Assembly (NCBI RefSeq): GCF_020509005.1
Contig: NC_063013.1
Span: forward strand, 3,162,001-3,226,000
Source of the DNA: Fulvia fulva
Lineage: Eukaryota; Ascomycota; Dothideomycetes; Mycosphaerellales; Mycosphaerellaceae
DNA: 64,000 nucleotides
Direction: 5' to 3'
Shown: positions 31,501 through 41,543 of the stretch, one piece after another
Layout of the letters: every line of letters begins with the position of its first letter
Position numbering within the stretch: the first letter of the stretch is position 1
Made by a program: the position numbers and the translations under genes
Notes under the pieces: model-generated
Told to the model about the DNA's origin: nothing
The model's input: only the letters and a program-made list of their open reading frames with translations
Databases searched by the model: none

Positions 31501-32019
31501 AAACCGGTGAGGCTAGGAGCCCTACTAGCGGCTAGGACCTTCGGGAGGTATAACTACCTTATCTATAGAGACCTGAAGAGGGCGGAAGCAAGCATAGCTA
31601 TCTAGATTCGCTCTAAGTACATTGGGCTAAGAGTATACTTGTACTAAAGAAGAGTCCTAGGATACGATTCCAAACGTTACCCCTATAGCTACCTATCCCA
31701 AAACCCGGAGCATATGGTGCTAAACTGTACTAAGTAGGTAAAAGGGAGAAGCTAGTGGAGGGCGAAGGCAAGAGATAGGCAATACTAGGCCATTATCTAG
31801 GACAGACAAGATATAAGGAGAGTGACAAGATGGATCCTTAACGAGGACTACCTAGAGCAATACTCCCTAGTAGTAGAAACGGAAAGGTGGATAGAGAGGA
31901 GGGAGAGAGAGAGAAGAGCCGGGGAAACAGAAGGGAGAAAGGGAATCGAGAGGAGGACATCACTAGGGTTACGGGCAAGGTAGTTATAGGGTAACAACTA
32001 TGACACTAGCGTACCCTGA
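28582..32019 (+). pseudogene. LINE-A#2 ORF2: endonuclease / reverse transcriptase
   Basis: 1146 codons including the stop. The endonuclease domain starts at once (MPHTNRLLIIQYNVNRSKDK), with VIGDFNLYYLK near 29005-29040 and SSDHYLIQTDIQL near 29250-29285, matching the GDFN and SDH catalytic motifs of EEP-type nucleases. The reverse transcriptase includes KSYRPIALLN (about 30145), the palm FVDDINIL (30640-30663) and the thumb. The C-terminal Cys/His block CSYLSQNPEHMVLNC-like is near 31690-31730. The TGA stop at 32017 is shared with LINE-A#1. Interrupting codons are TAG/TAA at positions where Gln or Trp is likely, so RIP is the probable cause. A 70-codon piece at 29113-29328 remains open. Confidence 0.9.
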
Positions 32020-32193
32020 AGGAAGGAGCACGAAAGGACAAGATAGGAAAGAACGAGGAGGGCAAAGACGAGGAGGTTTTTATCCGTTAATCGGGTTTCC
32101 TACCTACACAAATAGACCTAAATAGCGAGAGACCTACATAGGCCATAGGGTACTAAAACAGGCGAATGAATAATCTATCTATATTAACGAGCT

Positions 32194-32290
32194 AAGGGCC
32201 CCCTTTAGACCCTGAAATTTGCGCGTCGAATCTCGTTAACCTTTAACGGTCAATTACGTAGTAGGGGTGTATATGGGTACTACTAAGATA
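32194..32290 (+). repeat. Probable gypsy-A 3' LTR, right part
   Basis: About 97 bases between LINE-A#2 and LINE-B#2. They continue the sequence interrupted at 27245 (the duplication reads across). No coding content was seen. Where gypsy-A ends and gypsy-C begins is hidden by the LINE-B#2 insertion. Confidence 0.4.
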
Positions 32291-32422
32291 TATATAGATA
32301 GATAGATTTGTCATTCCCCTGTTCTAGGACCCTATCCGGCCTATGTAGGTATATATCTATTGTTATGTACAAAGGGAAACCCGAATAGGTGAAAACCCTT
32401 CCCGCCCCCGACTACTCCTTGT

Positions 32423-35400
32423 CTAGATTAGCTTTCCCTCTGAACGTACGTAGTCCATGTCACTACCCCGTTAGCCCCCGCTCCTAGCCGGTCTCGTCGC
32501 GCTGCGTCGTGTCCTCTCTTCCTGCACTGCTCCCACTAGGCGGTACTGTTCTAGCCAGCCCTTCTCTAGTATCCAGTTCGTAATGCGCCGTAGGTCTTCA
32601 GCGTTGTTAAGAAGTGCCCTAATCGTCCGGTTCCTCGCCTTTGCCATCCACTCCCCCCTTCCTAGCGACCACCTCGGACAGACGAGGAGTGCGTGCCGTA
32701 CGTTCTAGGAGCGATAGCCGCAGGGGCAGCTAGTATTCGTGTATCCTAGGACCTTCCTCTATGATAGGTACCCCTAGAGGCCGATGTGTTCGCTTCGCAG
32801 TTGGGTTGCTATGCTACTCTGTGCCCTCGTAAGGCGGTAGTGGATAAGCTTCGGGGGGTGCTTGACCGCGGATTTTGTAGCTAACTATTCCTTAGGTTGT
32901 CCCGCTGGCTAAGGGCGTCCACTATGCCCTACAACCTGGTTGTTCCACCTCTCTTTCTATAGTTGCTCTACAAACGATTTCTCACCTTCCCATTGTGTTG
33001 CTAGCTATTCGTCCCTTGCCCGGTAGTTCGGCTCGTTTCCGGGTCGAATGCCCTTATACGCTGGTACTGATTCGCGGGCCCTTGCGACTGCACTAGCGAT
33101 GACCTTCTATACTAGGTACTGTGCCGACTTGCCTAAGTAGGAGGTCCGTAGTCCCTAGATATATAGGTCGATCGGCGGTATAGCGGTCTCGTGCTTAAGC
33201 ATCCTCGTTAGTGTCGACTTATATACCCCGGTGACCTTCCTTAGGCATTGGTTTTGGATCTTCGCTAGCGGCGCGACGAGTCCCTTCGATAGGCAGGCCC
33301 TCTCGCCTAAGGACCACACTTGGCTGCTATAGGTAAGGACTGGCCGTACAATAGCCGTATATAGAAGTCGTGACTGCCGGAAGTCCGCCCCCTATATAGA
33401 CGCAGTGAGCCTCTGGCATAATGCCATATTCTGTTCAGCTTTCCGTAATATTGCCTATACGTGCTTCCTCCACCGTAGCGCCGGGTCCACCTATAGTCCG
33501 AGGATCCTGAGCTGATTTGCCGGGTTAGTCGTGTGCCCCTGTATCTAGATAGAAGCTTGCATATTATGGAACCGTGGCCGGCGCGTAAAGTGTATCAGAT
33601 TGTACTTTTCTAGGGCAAACCGAGCCCCGTGCCTCCTAGCCCAGTCCTCGCAGATCTTGTGCTTCTCTTCTAGTAGCCTACAGTTCTCCTTAGTCGAGGA
33701 AGACTACGCTAGGATGTTTGTGTCGTCTACGAAGCCGCTCGCAGCGGTGTTCTGGGATTCTAGGGCTGGGAGCAGCGTCGCTATAAAGAAGAGGAACAGA
33801 ATAGGTGCTAGCGTTGAGCCTTGCGGGATTCTAGTGTGGACTGCTTGAAATGGGCTTCTGTACTGGCCGACTAGGATCGACGTACTGCGGTTTTGGAGGT
33901 AGGACCGTACGAAGTTGACAAGCTACTCAGGGAGTCCTTTCGACCTTAGGATGTAGAGAAGCCGCGGGTGTGACACGTAGTCGAAGGCTCCCGATATGTC
34001 TAGGCTAAGTAAGGAAGCCACCTTGTCCCTATTCTTATACCAGATGGCCTTTACCTGAGAGGTGATAAGTTCTATCGCGGATAGCGTCGATCGCTATGGG
34101 CGCGCACCTATCTAGGCGTCCGGGAGTAGGGAGTGTTCCTCTGCCGCCTCGGAGAGTCTCGTTGCAACCAGCTTCTCAAGCGCCTTCCCAAGAGTGTTAA
34201 GGAGCGCAATTGGGCGGTACGACTTCACCTGCGTATAGTCTTCCTTCTACGGCTTGCGTAGGACCACTGTCGTCGATTGTTTAAAAGCTATCGGGTGGTA
34301 TCCGGTCTGTAGGCAGGCGTTGAAGATCGCTGCAACTACTGGGGCTAGTTGATCTCTACACTTCTTTAGTAGCTCGTTTGGGATCCCATCCGGCCCCGGG
34401 GCTTTCTTCGCCGGCAACTTCCTTAGCATAGCGGTAACTTCTCCCTCGGACACCTCCTGTTGGACCGCGATGCTAGGGGCTAGGGGAGTAGAGCTGTTTA
34501 TGTCGCTTAGATCAGCCTCGACTAGGGGTGGGAAGAACTTGCTAGCCAGTAGACGCGCCTTGGCCTCGGGGTCGCTAACCGGGCCACTAGGCGATTGTAG
34601 CGCTAGGATAGAGAAGGAGGGGCCCTGTGTAGGGTCCTATCGGGCCCATTTTTTTACTAGATTCTATATCCTCTCTAGCTTACCGGCGATTTCTTTTACT
34701 ATAGCCCTCTAGCCGACTGCTTTCTCCCTTCGTATTATAGCTTTCTTCTATTAGTATACCTCCCTATATACGTTCTAGGCCTCCTCGCTATAGCTGCTCG
34801 TCTATACCCGGCGGGCTCTCCTTACTTCTCTTACTACCGTAGTGTACTCCGGCGTCTAGTATAGTTTAGACTATGTCGTTAGTTAGGCAAGCGGAACGTA
34901 AAGTGAGGTCGCTTTTCTTATTTCGTCTATCAACCCCTAGACTGCTTCGTCTATCTCGTCTTTACTATTATATTACTACTACGCGATCTAGACTAGCCTC
35001 TTAGAGTTATCGAGGTACGCCTAGATGTTAGCCTAGTAGGCCTTTCCCTAGTTTAGCTTAGGGGTTCTCGCTAGTATACGTTATATCTATATCGTAATAG
35101 AGGTCCTGACTAGTATATAGTCTAACGACGCCTCGAGTTTATGTTCGATCCTATAGTAGGTTACCGTGTAGTAGTGGCTATCTAAGATCTAGGAGAGGTC
35201 GATCGTGCCTTAGAGTCCCTCTCTCTTCTAGGTGCCTAGGTCCTTCGGGGTATTAAGGGCAATTACGTTACTCGCTTTTAAGTCGAGTACTTCGTCGGCT
35301 ATAGGGTGCGGCTATATAAGGCTTTCCTAGGAAGGGTAGTGTATGTTAAAGTCTCCTACTACGATGTAGCACCCTTGTCTCTTAAGCGTACTATCTAGGT

Positions 35401-35791
35401 GTCTATAGACCCCTAGGTCGCGGCTAGACCTCGAGGCTAGCGGTTATATATATAGGTTGTGTATCTAGGTACTACCTACGTAGAGGGAGGTAATATCGCC
35501 CCCGCCTTCTTCGTCTACGTAGTACACTACCTCCTAGTCGGATTCTAGTATGTCCTTACTAACATAGAAGCACGTACGGGGTCTGCCGTCGCCTCGTAGG
35601 TATGTCGTATAGCCTAGTAACTTGTAGGTCGTTAGTCTCTTATAGTACGGGTTAATCTATAGCTCCTAGATTGTAAGGACGTAGTAGACGCGCGGGTCCG
35701 CCTCGTATAGGAAATGGTTCTGGACTATATCCTTACTATAGTTAACGTTATACTAGATAATGCTAAGCGTATCGAGGCTAGTTATCGGCAT
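32423..35791 (-). pseudogene. LINE-B#2 ORF2: endonuclease / reverse transcriptase
   Basis: Start ATG at complement 35789-35791, stop TAG at complement 32423-32425, as in LINE-B#1. The well-kept RT part reads MSEGEVTAMLRKLPAKKAPG, then PDGIPNELLKKC (complement 34247-34453 is open). The palm is FVDDTNILA near 33717-33740, followed by RRHGARFALEKYNLIHFTRR. The C-terminal zinc block is SCPCGYRSQNVRHALLVCP near 32680-32735, with the usual RAQSSIATQLRSEHIGL just before. About ten TAG codons break this half. The endonuclease half is much more mutated. This copy and LINE-B#4 are the best guides to the ancestral LINE-B sequence. Confidence 0.9.
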
Positions 35792-36860
35792 CGACAATTA
35801 TTTCCTCTATATCGTCCTATGTCCTACTACCCTATACGTCCTAGTCTACGCCTATCGGCTATATACTAAAGGGGAGCCGGGCCTGGTTAGATTCCCTCGC
35901 CGTAGCTAGTAGAGTACGTGGCCTCCCGTACGCCCTAGGTTACGCATCCTTTATATCGTTCTCGGCCCTAGGGCGCTTATACCCGACCGCCGCTAGTTAG
36001 TTCCGGTATAGGCTAGCCTTACGGTCGCCGTAGAGTCTTAGGGCGACGGTTCTGTTTATAATTGCCTTGTTTTTCGCTAGTTTCCGCTATAGGCATTCCG
36101 TACTATACGATAGGTAGTACCCCGGACAGTTCGCGTACCGTCTCGTAGTCGATATACAGTCCCTAGATATATAGTCCCCTATATAGTTCGAGTAGGCCTA
36201 CTTATTTGTACACGTATAGGTTTGGTGTCTATACTATTGGCATTTGAAGTATTAGAGAACACGAAAGGATAAGGAGTGCTTTTCTACTATCTTAAGACTA
36301 TATTGCTAGACTAGGCCTTGTTCTATCGCTAGATCCGCCGCTTTCGCGTCTTATAGCTATACTATTAGCGCCGAGGCCTTCTTGCCTTCTAGCCATTTCC
36401 TATAGAGCCAAGTCGCCTTCTGGATTAGAGAGTTAAGAGTGACCGGGTTGTCCTCTTAGAGAGCGCGTAGGTGACCCTAGTTAGTTAGGTTAAACTCCTT
36501 AGGCATGTCGTAGACTAGGATCGTAAATTGTTTCGTTAAGACCTTCGCTAATACCGTAACCTTAGATGCCTACTATAGCTATGCCTCTAGGTACCTCCTA
36601 GTAGTAGTAGAGCTAGTATAGATCTATAGAGTACCGTTAGACTATTAGTTCACTACGACCACCCCTAGTTAGTTAATTCGCTAGGCGAGCTCCTTGTTCG
36701 ATAGCTTCGTAACTTCGGCCTAGTCTTCCTTTACTACAATACGGATCGTAACTACATCGTGCGTTAGGCGGGGGCCTAGTATCGATGCCGCGACCGATAC
36801 CTAGCTATAGGGGTGTTGATTCCGGGTGGCCTTACCAATCGCCTAGGACGTCGTCCTTAT
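35778..36860 (-). pseudogene. LINE-B#2 ORF1: Gag-like protein
   Basis: The same 1083-base span as in LINE-B#1, in the heavily mutated half of the copy. The start codon has become ATA (complement 36858-36860), and the stop TAG is at complement 35778-35780, overlapping the ORF2 start. Cys/His clusters near 36110-36240 correspond to the zinc knuckles of LINE-B#1 ORF1. Many in-frame stops are present. Confidence 0.78.
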
Positions 36861-37983
36861 TTCTTATTACCCTCGGTAATACAACAGTATAAGCGCCGTA
36901 CGTAGCTAAGTGATCATTACCTATAGAGACCGGTAAGGGAGCTAATCGTTAGTTTCTATACTTTTTACGTCCTCTATAAGTTGCTACTAGTTGTCTTAGG
37001 GGGGCTTCGCCTATAGGGCCGTAGGCGCCGTTAGTACCGTAGCCTAGGCTACTATTACCTAGGAGTTGCCTAATGTAGCTAGGCACCTCCGCGGCGTTTA
37101 GAGCTGAAGAAATAGGGTGAAGAGAGCTTCAAGCTGTCTAGATTAAATAAGGTAGAACTCCCTTAGTCCTAGGGGCAGTAGCCTACTTTATATATCGTTA
37201 GAATAGCCTTAATAAGAGCTTTTGAATATGTCTTGATCGCTATATATACTTTACGGCCCGGAGACTAGTAAGTATAAACACCTACGCGTAAGCTATCTTA
37301 AGGTTACTAGGCGCGCCCTTACTTACTAGGGTAGTTAGTCGTCTATAGTACTACGGCCGACTAGTATTAATTAGTACTTTACGTGCTCGAAGTAAACGTA
37401 GCCTCTATCGAAGAACTTATCGAGGAAGCCTATACTAAAGACGAGCTAGCGTACGGTATTAAGAAGGCCCTAGACGATAATACTCGTACTTTACTACGAA
37501 ACCTAGAAAGCTCTAGCTATATCTCGCTTAGCGACTATAAGTTAGACGGTAACCTAATTAAGATCTAAGGACGTATATACGCACCGTATAAGCTTCGTCC
37601 GGAGCTAATAGCGAGGCACTACGATACTCTATTAGCTAGGCATCCTAGGCGTAAGAAGACAGTCGACCTACTTACGTATACGTACTACTAGCCTAGTCTA
37701 GTAGTAGATATCGCTAAGTACGTTCAGAATTATTACCTATATATACGATCTAAGGCTTTTTATAATACGTACTAAGGTATACTCTAATAGTTACCCGTAC
37801 CCTCGGGTACCTATAAGGAGGTAGTACTCGATTACGTAGTAGAGCTACCGGATAGTTATAGTACTATAGGCGTGAAGTATAACGCTATCCTTACCCTAAC
37901 CTATAGACTTACTAAGAGGAAGTATCTTATGCCCGTAGTAGATTTAACCCCTAAGGTAGCGACCGGCGCCGTATTAAAGTACG

Positions 37984-37988
37984 TAATT
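37984..37988. repeat. Target-site duplication of solo LTR (second copy 38224-38228)
   Basis: TAATT lies on both sides of the solo LTR. Removing the LTR and one TAATT restores the gypsy-C integrase frame (GTA ATT AAG GAT). Confidence 0.92.
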
Positions 37989-38223
37989 TGTTAAATAGGT
38001 ACGAGTTGCGTAGCAGTAGAAGACGGCGGATTACACAAAAGACGAAGAAGGACCCAATAGGATAGCGTGTATCTATATACAGTATCGCCGGTGTTGGTGT
38101 AGGTAGATGCTAGGTGTCCGGATGTTTGCCAGCCTATAGGGGCTGGCAAACCCTAGTCACGTGATCTATCACATGACACACCCACACCTACATGCTTGTC
38201 CTGCGGCCTGTATGTTCTCAACA
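37989..38223 (-). repeat. Solo LTR of a copia-2-related element
   Basis: A 235-base sequence bounded by TGTTAAATAGG and TTCTCAACA. Its reverse complement resembles the copia-2 LTR. The shared stretch GAAGGACCCAATAGGATAGCG and the GTATCTATATACAGTATCGCC run are nearly identical to the reverse complement of 40947-40978, while the middle differs. Only one LTR is present with a 5-base duplication, so it is a solo LTR left by LTR-LTR recombination. It keeps CA and TG and includes a perfect 10-base stem (TTTGCCAGCC / GGCTGGCAAA) at about 38126-38151 and a near-perfect palindrome around CACGTGATCTATCACATG. Confidence 0.9.
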
Positions 38224-39481
38224 TAATTAAGGATTAGGGCCTATTCGATACGGTTATGTTAGACCGTAGTAGTTAGTAGGTAAGCTAATTCTAGAAGGCT
38301 CTAATAGCGCGTCTAGCTATACGTATAAAGATCTCGACTGCCTTTTACCCTTAGACTAATAGGTAGTTAGAACGTAGAAACTAAGCTATAGAATAGTACC
38401 TACGCGCGTACGTTAACTATACGTAGGACGATTAGGTCTAGTAGTTACCTATCGTAGAGTTTACCCTAAACAATTAATAGAGCGCTACTATAGGTATATT
38501 ACCGTTCTTCGTAACGCTAGGCCGTAATCCTCGAATAGAGGTATTGCCTTAGGCTACGAGCGGTAACGGTACTAAGCTTCCGAAAGTATAGGCCTTATCG
38601 AAGTAGTACGTAGAAGATTTCGCGACTTTTATAGAGAACGTTAACGTACACTACATTATATAGCTTAGATATACCTAAGAGCGGTACGTCGACACCGTAG
38701 TAAATAAGCGTAAGCCTATACTAAGATACGCGATCGGCAATAAGGTTTAGCTAGATACTAGAAACATCCGTACTCGAAGGCCCTATAAGAAACTTAACTA
38801 TAAGAATATAGGTCCCTTTACAATTACCCGTAAGATTAACGTAGACGTATATGAGCTCGACCTTTAGGAAAGTATACGTATATACCCGAGGTTCTATACT
38901 AGCGTACTACGCCTAGTAAACGACGACCTATTCCCTAATTAAAGCTAAGGTCAACTACTTATCGAGGCCTCCGAAGGCGATAGCGAGGAGCTAGATAAAT
39001 ACGTAGTTAAGGCGATTGTAGACAGTAGATAGACTAGTAGAGCTAAGAAGTATATAAAGTATACCGTCCGTTAGGAAGGTAGTACTATTATAGAAGTGCC
39101 TTATAGTAAATTGAAAGGTAGTACTAAGGAAGCGATAGTAGATTATTATTATAAGAACCCGTCGGCGGCCGGTCTACTACCTAGATAGCGTAAGCCTAAA
39201 GGTTAGATATTAGACGACCTAGACATCGTTACCGATAGTCGACCCTATAACGCCCGCGTAATATAGATATAACTTAAGGTAAGCTAAGGCTTAATATATA
39301 GTTAGCTTATCTAAGGTATACTACGGTATTATATAGACTCGACTTAAGGCTTACTACGGTAAGATATATAGTCTCTTTACGGTTAACCTAACGTAAGCTA
39401 GCGCTTCCTAATAGTACGGTTCTCCCTTACGGATATACCCTACGGCGATATATTTCCGCGTACGAGGGCGTACGGCGGTTT

Positions 39482-39492
39482 AAGAGGGGGGG
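39482..39492 (+). other. Gypsy-C polypurine tract
   Basis: The run AAGAGGGGGGG lies just before the LTR, separated from it by TAG. Gypsy-D has the same arrangement on the other strand (57884-57894). Confidence 0.8.
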
Positions 39493-39495
39493 TAG

Positions 39496-40367
39496 TATTA
39501 CGGTTTACCTCGTAAGGCTATACTTAGTATCACGTGACCTAGTGCGCTAGCGCGCCCGGACCCTAGACCTTGACCTCGACGTTTACTTTATCGCGGCTTT
39601 ACGACTTTCTTATCTTCTCTTCTTCGTAGAACTTATTCGATTCTAAGGTAATAATACGTTTACACCCTATCTTACGCCTTATCCGTCTTACCGCGTACGT
39701 ATACCCTATTATAAGGTCTTATCCTCTTTACCTATACGGAGTCGAGTTTCCTTCTTAGACTAACGTCGGTTATACTTATTACGTAGTAGCTCTTAGTACT
39801 TCTAGCGCCGACGGTCTTCCTCTTACTAATAAACCTACTTAGTATCTCCGCGACCCTAAGTCTCGTTCTATATCTCTTACGCTATATTACGTAGTCGTTC
39901 TATACCTACGGTATCGTCGAAATCCGGATCCTACTACGACTTGTCTTCTACCTCTTACTACGCTACGCTAAGTATACCGTTCTACTTTTATCGGGCTTCT
40001 TAGAAGAACGCCTTCGTAAGAGAGTTTAGGTTAAGTCTTAGGATAAAGGATGATTCGTCTAGTCTAATAGTCGTATTAGTACCTACGGCTATTCGAGTCT
40101 CGGTCGTACGCGGTCGTAGCGGTAATACGTAGTCTATAATCGTACGGCTCGGCGATCTAAGGGCGGTAGAACTTAATTATACGGATAAAGCGTAAGATAG
40201 GGCGTAAACGTATTAATACCTTAGAATTAAATAAGTTCTATAAAGAAGAGAAGTAAGAAGTCGCGAGAAGCGTAAGATAAGATCGGGCCCGAATCTAGAG
40301 TCCGGGCGCGCTAGAGTACGAGGTTACGTAATACTAAAGTACGTCTATATAAAGGTAAACCGTAATA
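39496..40367 (+). repeat. Gypsy-C 3' LTR
   Basis: An 872-base non-coding block begins TATTACGGTTTACC and ends GGTAAACCGTAATA, a perfect 14-base terminal inverted repeat. The ancestral ends would be TG...CA, now TA by RIP on both sides. The polypurine tract precedes it. No 5' LTR copy is in the window for comparison. Confidence 0.85.
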
Positions 40368-40510
40368 AGGACCTATTAGCTAAAATCGGGTAATACTCTT
40401 CCGAGCCCTTACCCGCCCGTAGGCTATAGTCGCGATACTACTCCGCTTAAAACATATTAGCTTTAAGGACTACCTATACCGCCGTAAGGTACTAGGTATC
40501 GATAGTAATC
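40368..40510. other. Unassigned 143-base segment
   Basis: The sequence between the gypsy-C LTR and the LINE-B#3 tail has no ORF and no match that I recognised to other parts of the window. CA and TG are scarce. It could be the flank into which gypsy-C inserted, or the continuation of the gypsy-D LTR that is interrupted by LINE-B#3. Confidence 0.5.
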
Positions 40511-40812
40511 TATATAGATAGATAGATTTGTTATTCCCCTATTCTAGGACCCTATTCGGCCTATATAGATATATATCTATTATTATATATAAAGGGAAAC
40601 CTAAATAGGTAAAAGCCCTTCCCGCCCCCGACTTCTCCTTATCTAGATTAGCTTTCTCTCTAAACATACGTAGTCTATATCACTACCCCGTTAGCCCCCG
40701 CTCCTAGCCGGTCTCGTCGCGCTACGCCGTATCCTCTCTTCCTATACTACTCCTACTAGGCGGTACTATTCTAGCTAGCCCTTCTCTAGTATCTAGTTCG
40801 TAATACGCCGTA
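40511..40812 (-). mobile_element. LINE-B#3, first segment (3' UTR and end of ORF2)
   Basis: The 3' end of a heavily RIP-mutated LINE-B, beginning with the TATAGATAGATAG tail and closely matching 32291-32592 apart from C-to-T/G-to-A changes. It includes the ORF2 stop at complement 40643-40645. Copia-2 interrupts it; CCGTA is duplicated at 40808-40812 and 46165-46169. The element resumes at 46170. Confidence 0.92.
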
Positions 40813-41034
40813 TGTTGAGAATATGCAGGTCATAGGGTCAACATTAGGTGCTTAGGGGGATTAGTAATCAGGGCTTGCTAGTCAAGTCCTGAGTATAGCT
40901 GTCCCTCCCAAAACACCTACACTATCAACTGGCGATACTGTACATAGATACACGCTATCCCATTGGGTCCTTCTCCATTCACATAATCTGTAATTCCTAT
41001 CTTCTACGGCTGCGCAATCCGTACCTGTTTAACA
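40813..41034 (+). repeat. Copia-2 5' LTR
   Basis: 222 bases, TGTTGAGAATATGCAGG to GTTTAACA. The matching 3' LTR is 45943-46164. The ends form TGTT...AACA. The target duplication CCGTA precedes it. Confidence 0.96.
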
Positions 41035-41046
41035 GGTTATGAGCCC
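41035..41046 (+). other. Copia-2 primer binding site
   Basis: GGTTATGAGCCC directly follows the LTR, identical to copia-1, and is complementary to the anticodon arm of initiator tRNA-Met. Confidence 0.88.
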
Positions 41047-41543
41047 GGGTTAGCCTTTAGGTCTTATAGATTGAAGTCGTAGTAGTTATTCCTCTACAAT
41101 ACCAAAAGGAAGGGCAGACTGGAGGCCGCCTCCGCATTACACAGGAAGCTACAGCTCGCTGTAGGTGTATGTTAGTCGTGAAAGAGCCTAGTGAGGCACT
41201 GTCAGACTTTGACCAACTTAGAGGGTTGGAAGAGAAGCCTATGCCAATACCTTAGAAAGGTGGGCGAGCCTACTAGGAAGAGTTGCTCTCAGGACATCGC
41301 GTTGTCCTCACCAACTAACTGTTCCGTCTGAGAGAGCCGTAGTGTCTCAGAACACCCTCCCCTGAGAGAGCTACAGACAGTGTCTCAGAAACACGATCCT
41401 TACGACCGACTTTCCTCGCTTTCTAGTGGACAGCCATTCTCTCCACTATCAACCTCGCGTTCGGTTCACCTCCTATCGATCCGATCGCGTACGAACGAAT
41501 ACCTTTCTTCTGTAGGCAGCCATCCTGTCCTATATATAAAAGC

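Larger units (their letters stand above)
27246..32179 (+). mobile_element. LINE-A#2, full-length Tad-like LINE, moderately RIP-mutated
   Basis: A complete 4.93 kb element: 5' UTR 27246-27289, ORF1 27290-28582, ORF2 28582-32019, 3' UTR, and an ATCT tail at about 32170-32180. It is the best-preserved LINE-A copy, with more CA and TG than LINE-B#1 and an open first 77 codons of ORF1. It is inserted in the presumed gypsy-A 3' LTR. It closely matches LINE-A#1 on the opposite strand at 2498-7478, so the two form a 20 kb-apart inverted pair. Confidence 0.93.
32291..37235 (-). mobile_element. LINE-B#2, Tad-like LINE with two mutation zones
   Basis: A nearly full-length LINE-B in reverse orientation (4.95 kb), starting at a TATAGATAGATAG run at 32291 and ending about 65-75 bases short of the LINE-B#1 5' end. 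The 3' half of the element (32291 to about 34650) keeps many CA and TG dinucleotides, while its 5' half (34650-37235) is nearly depleted. ORF2 is complement 32423-35791 and ORF1 complement 35778-36860. No clear target duplication was found. Confidence 0.9.
37236..39481 (+). pseudogene. Gypsy-C pol: end of RNase H, integrase and chromodomain
   Basis: This is the 3' part of a chromovirus pol. A 61-codon open stretch at 37383-37565 (LEVNVASIEELIEEAYTKDE) precedes the integrase zinc region (IARHYDTLLARHPRRKKTVD, about 37603-37662). In that region the expected Cys pair near 37733-37750 reads Tyr. The integrase core (LDYVVELPDSY, about 37829) is interrupted by the solo LTR at 37989-38223 and continues as KD-stop-GLFDTVMLDRSS. 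A TEFTLNN-like region follows (38455). The C-terminal chromodomain-like block (DYVVKAIVDSR ... YIKYTVR-stop-EGS) is at about 38998-39170. Stops are of TAG/TAA type. The reverse transcriptase is not in the window. Confidence 0.83.

Noticed and set aside
32400..32700. Possible conserved host gene because of low mutation and repeated occurrence
   Set aside because: It is the 3' part of LINE-B ORF2, present in four copies in the window.
41531..41540. TATATATAAA just before the copia-2 ATG as a promoter
   Set aside because: Only 4 bases upstream of the start codon, too close for a transcription start; copia transcripts start in the LTR.
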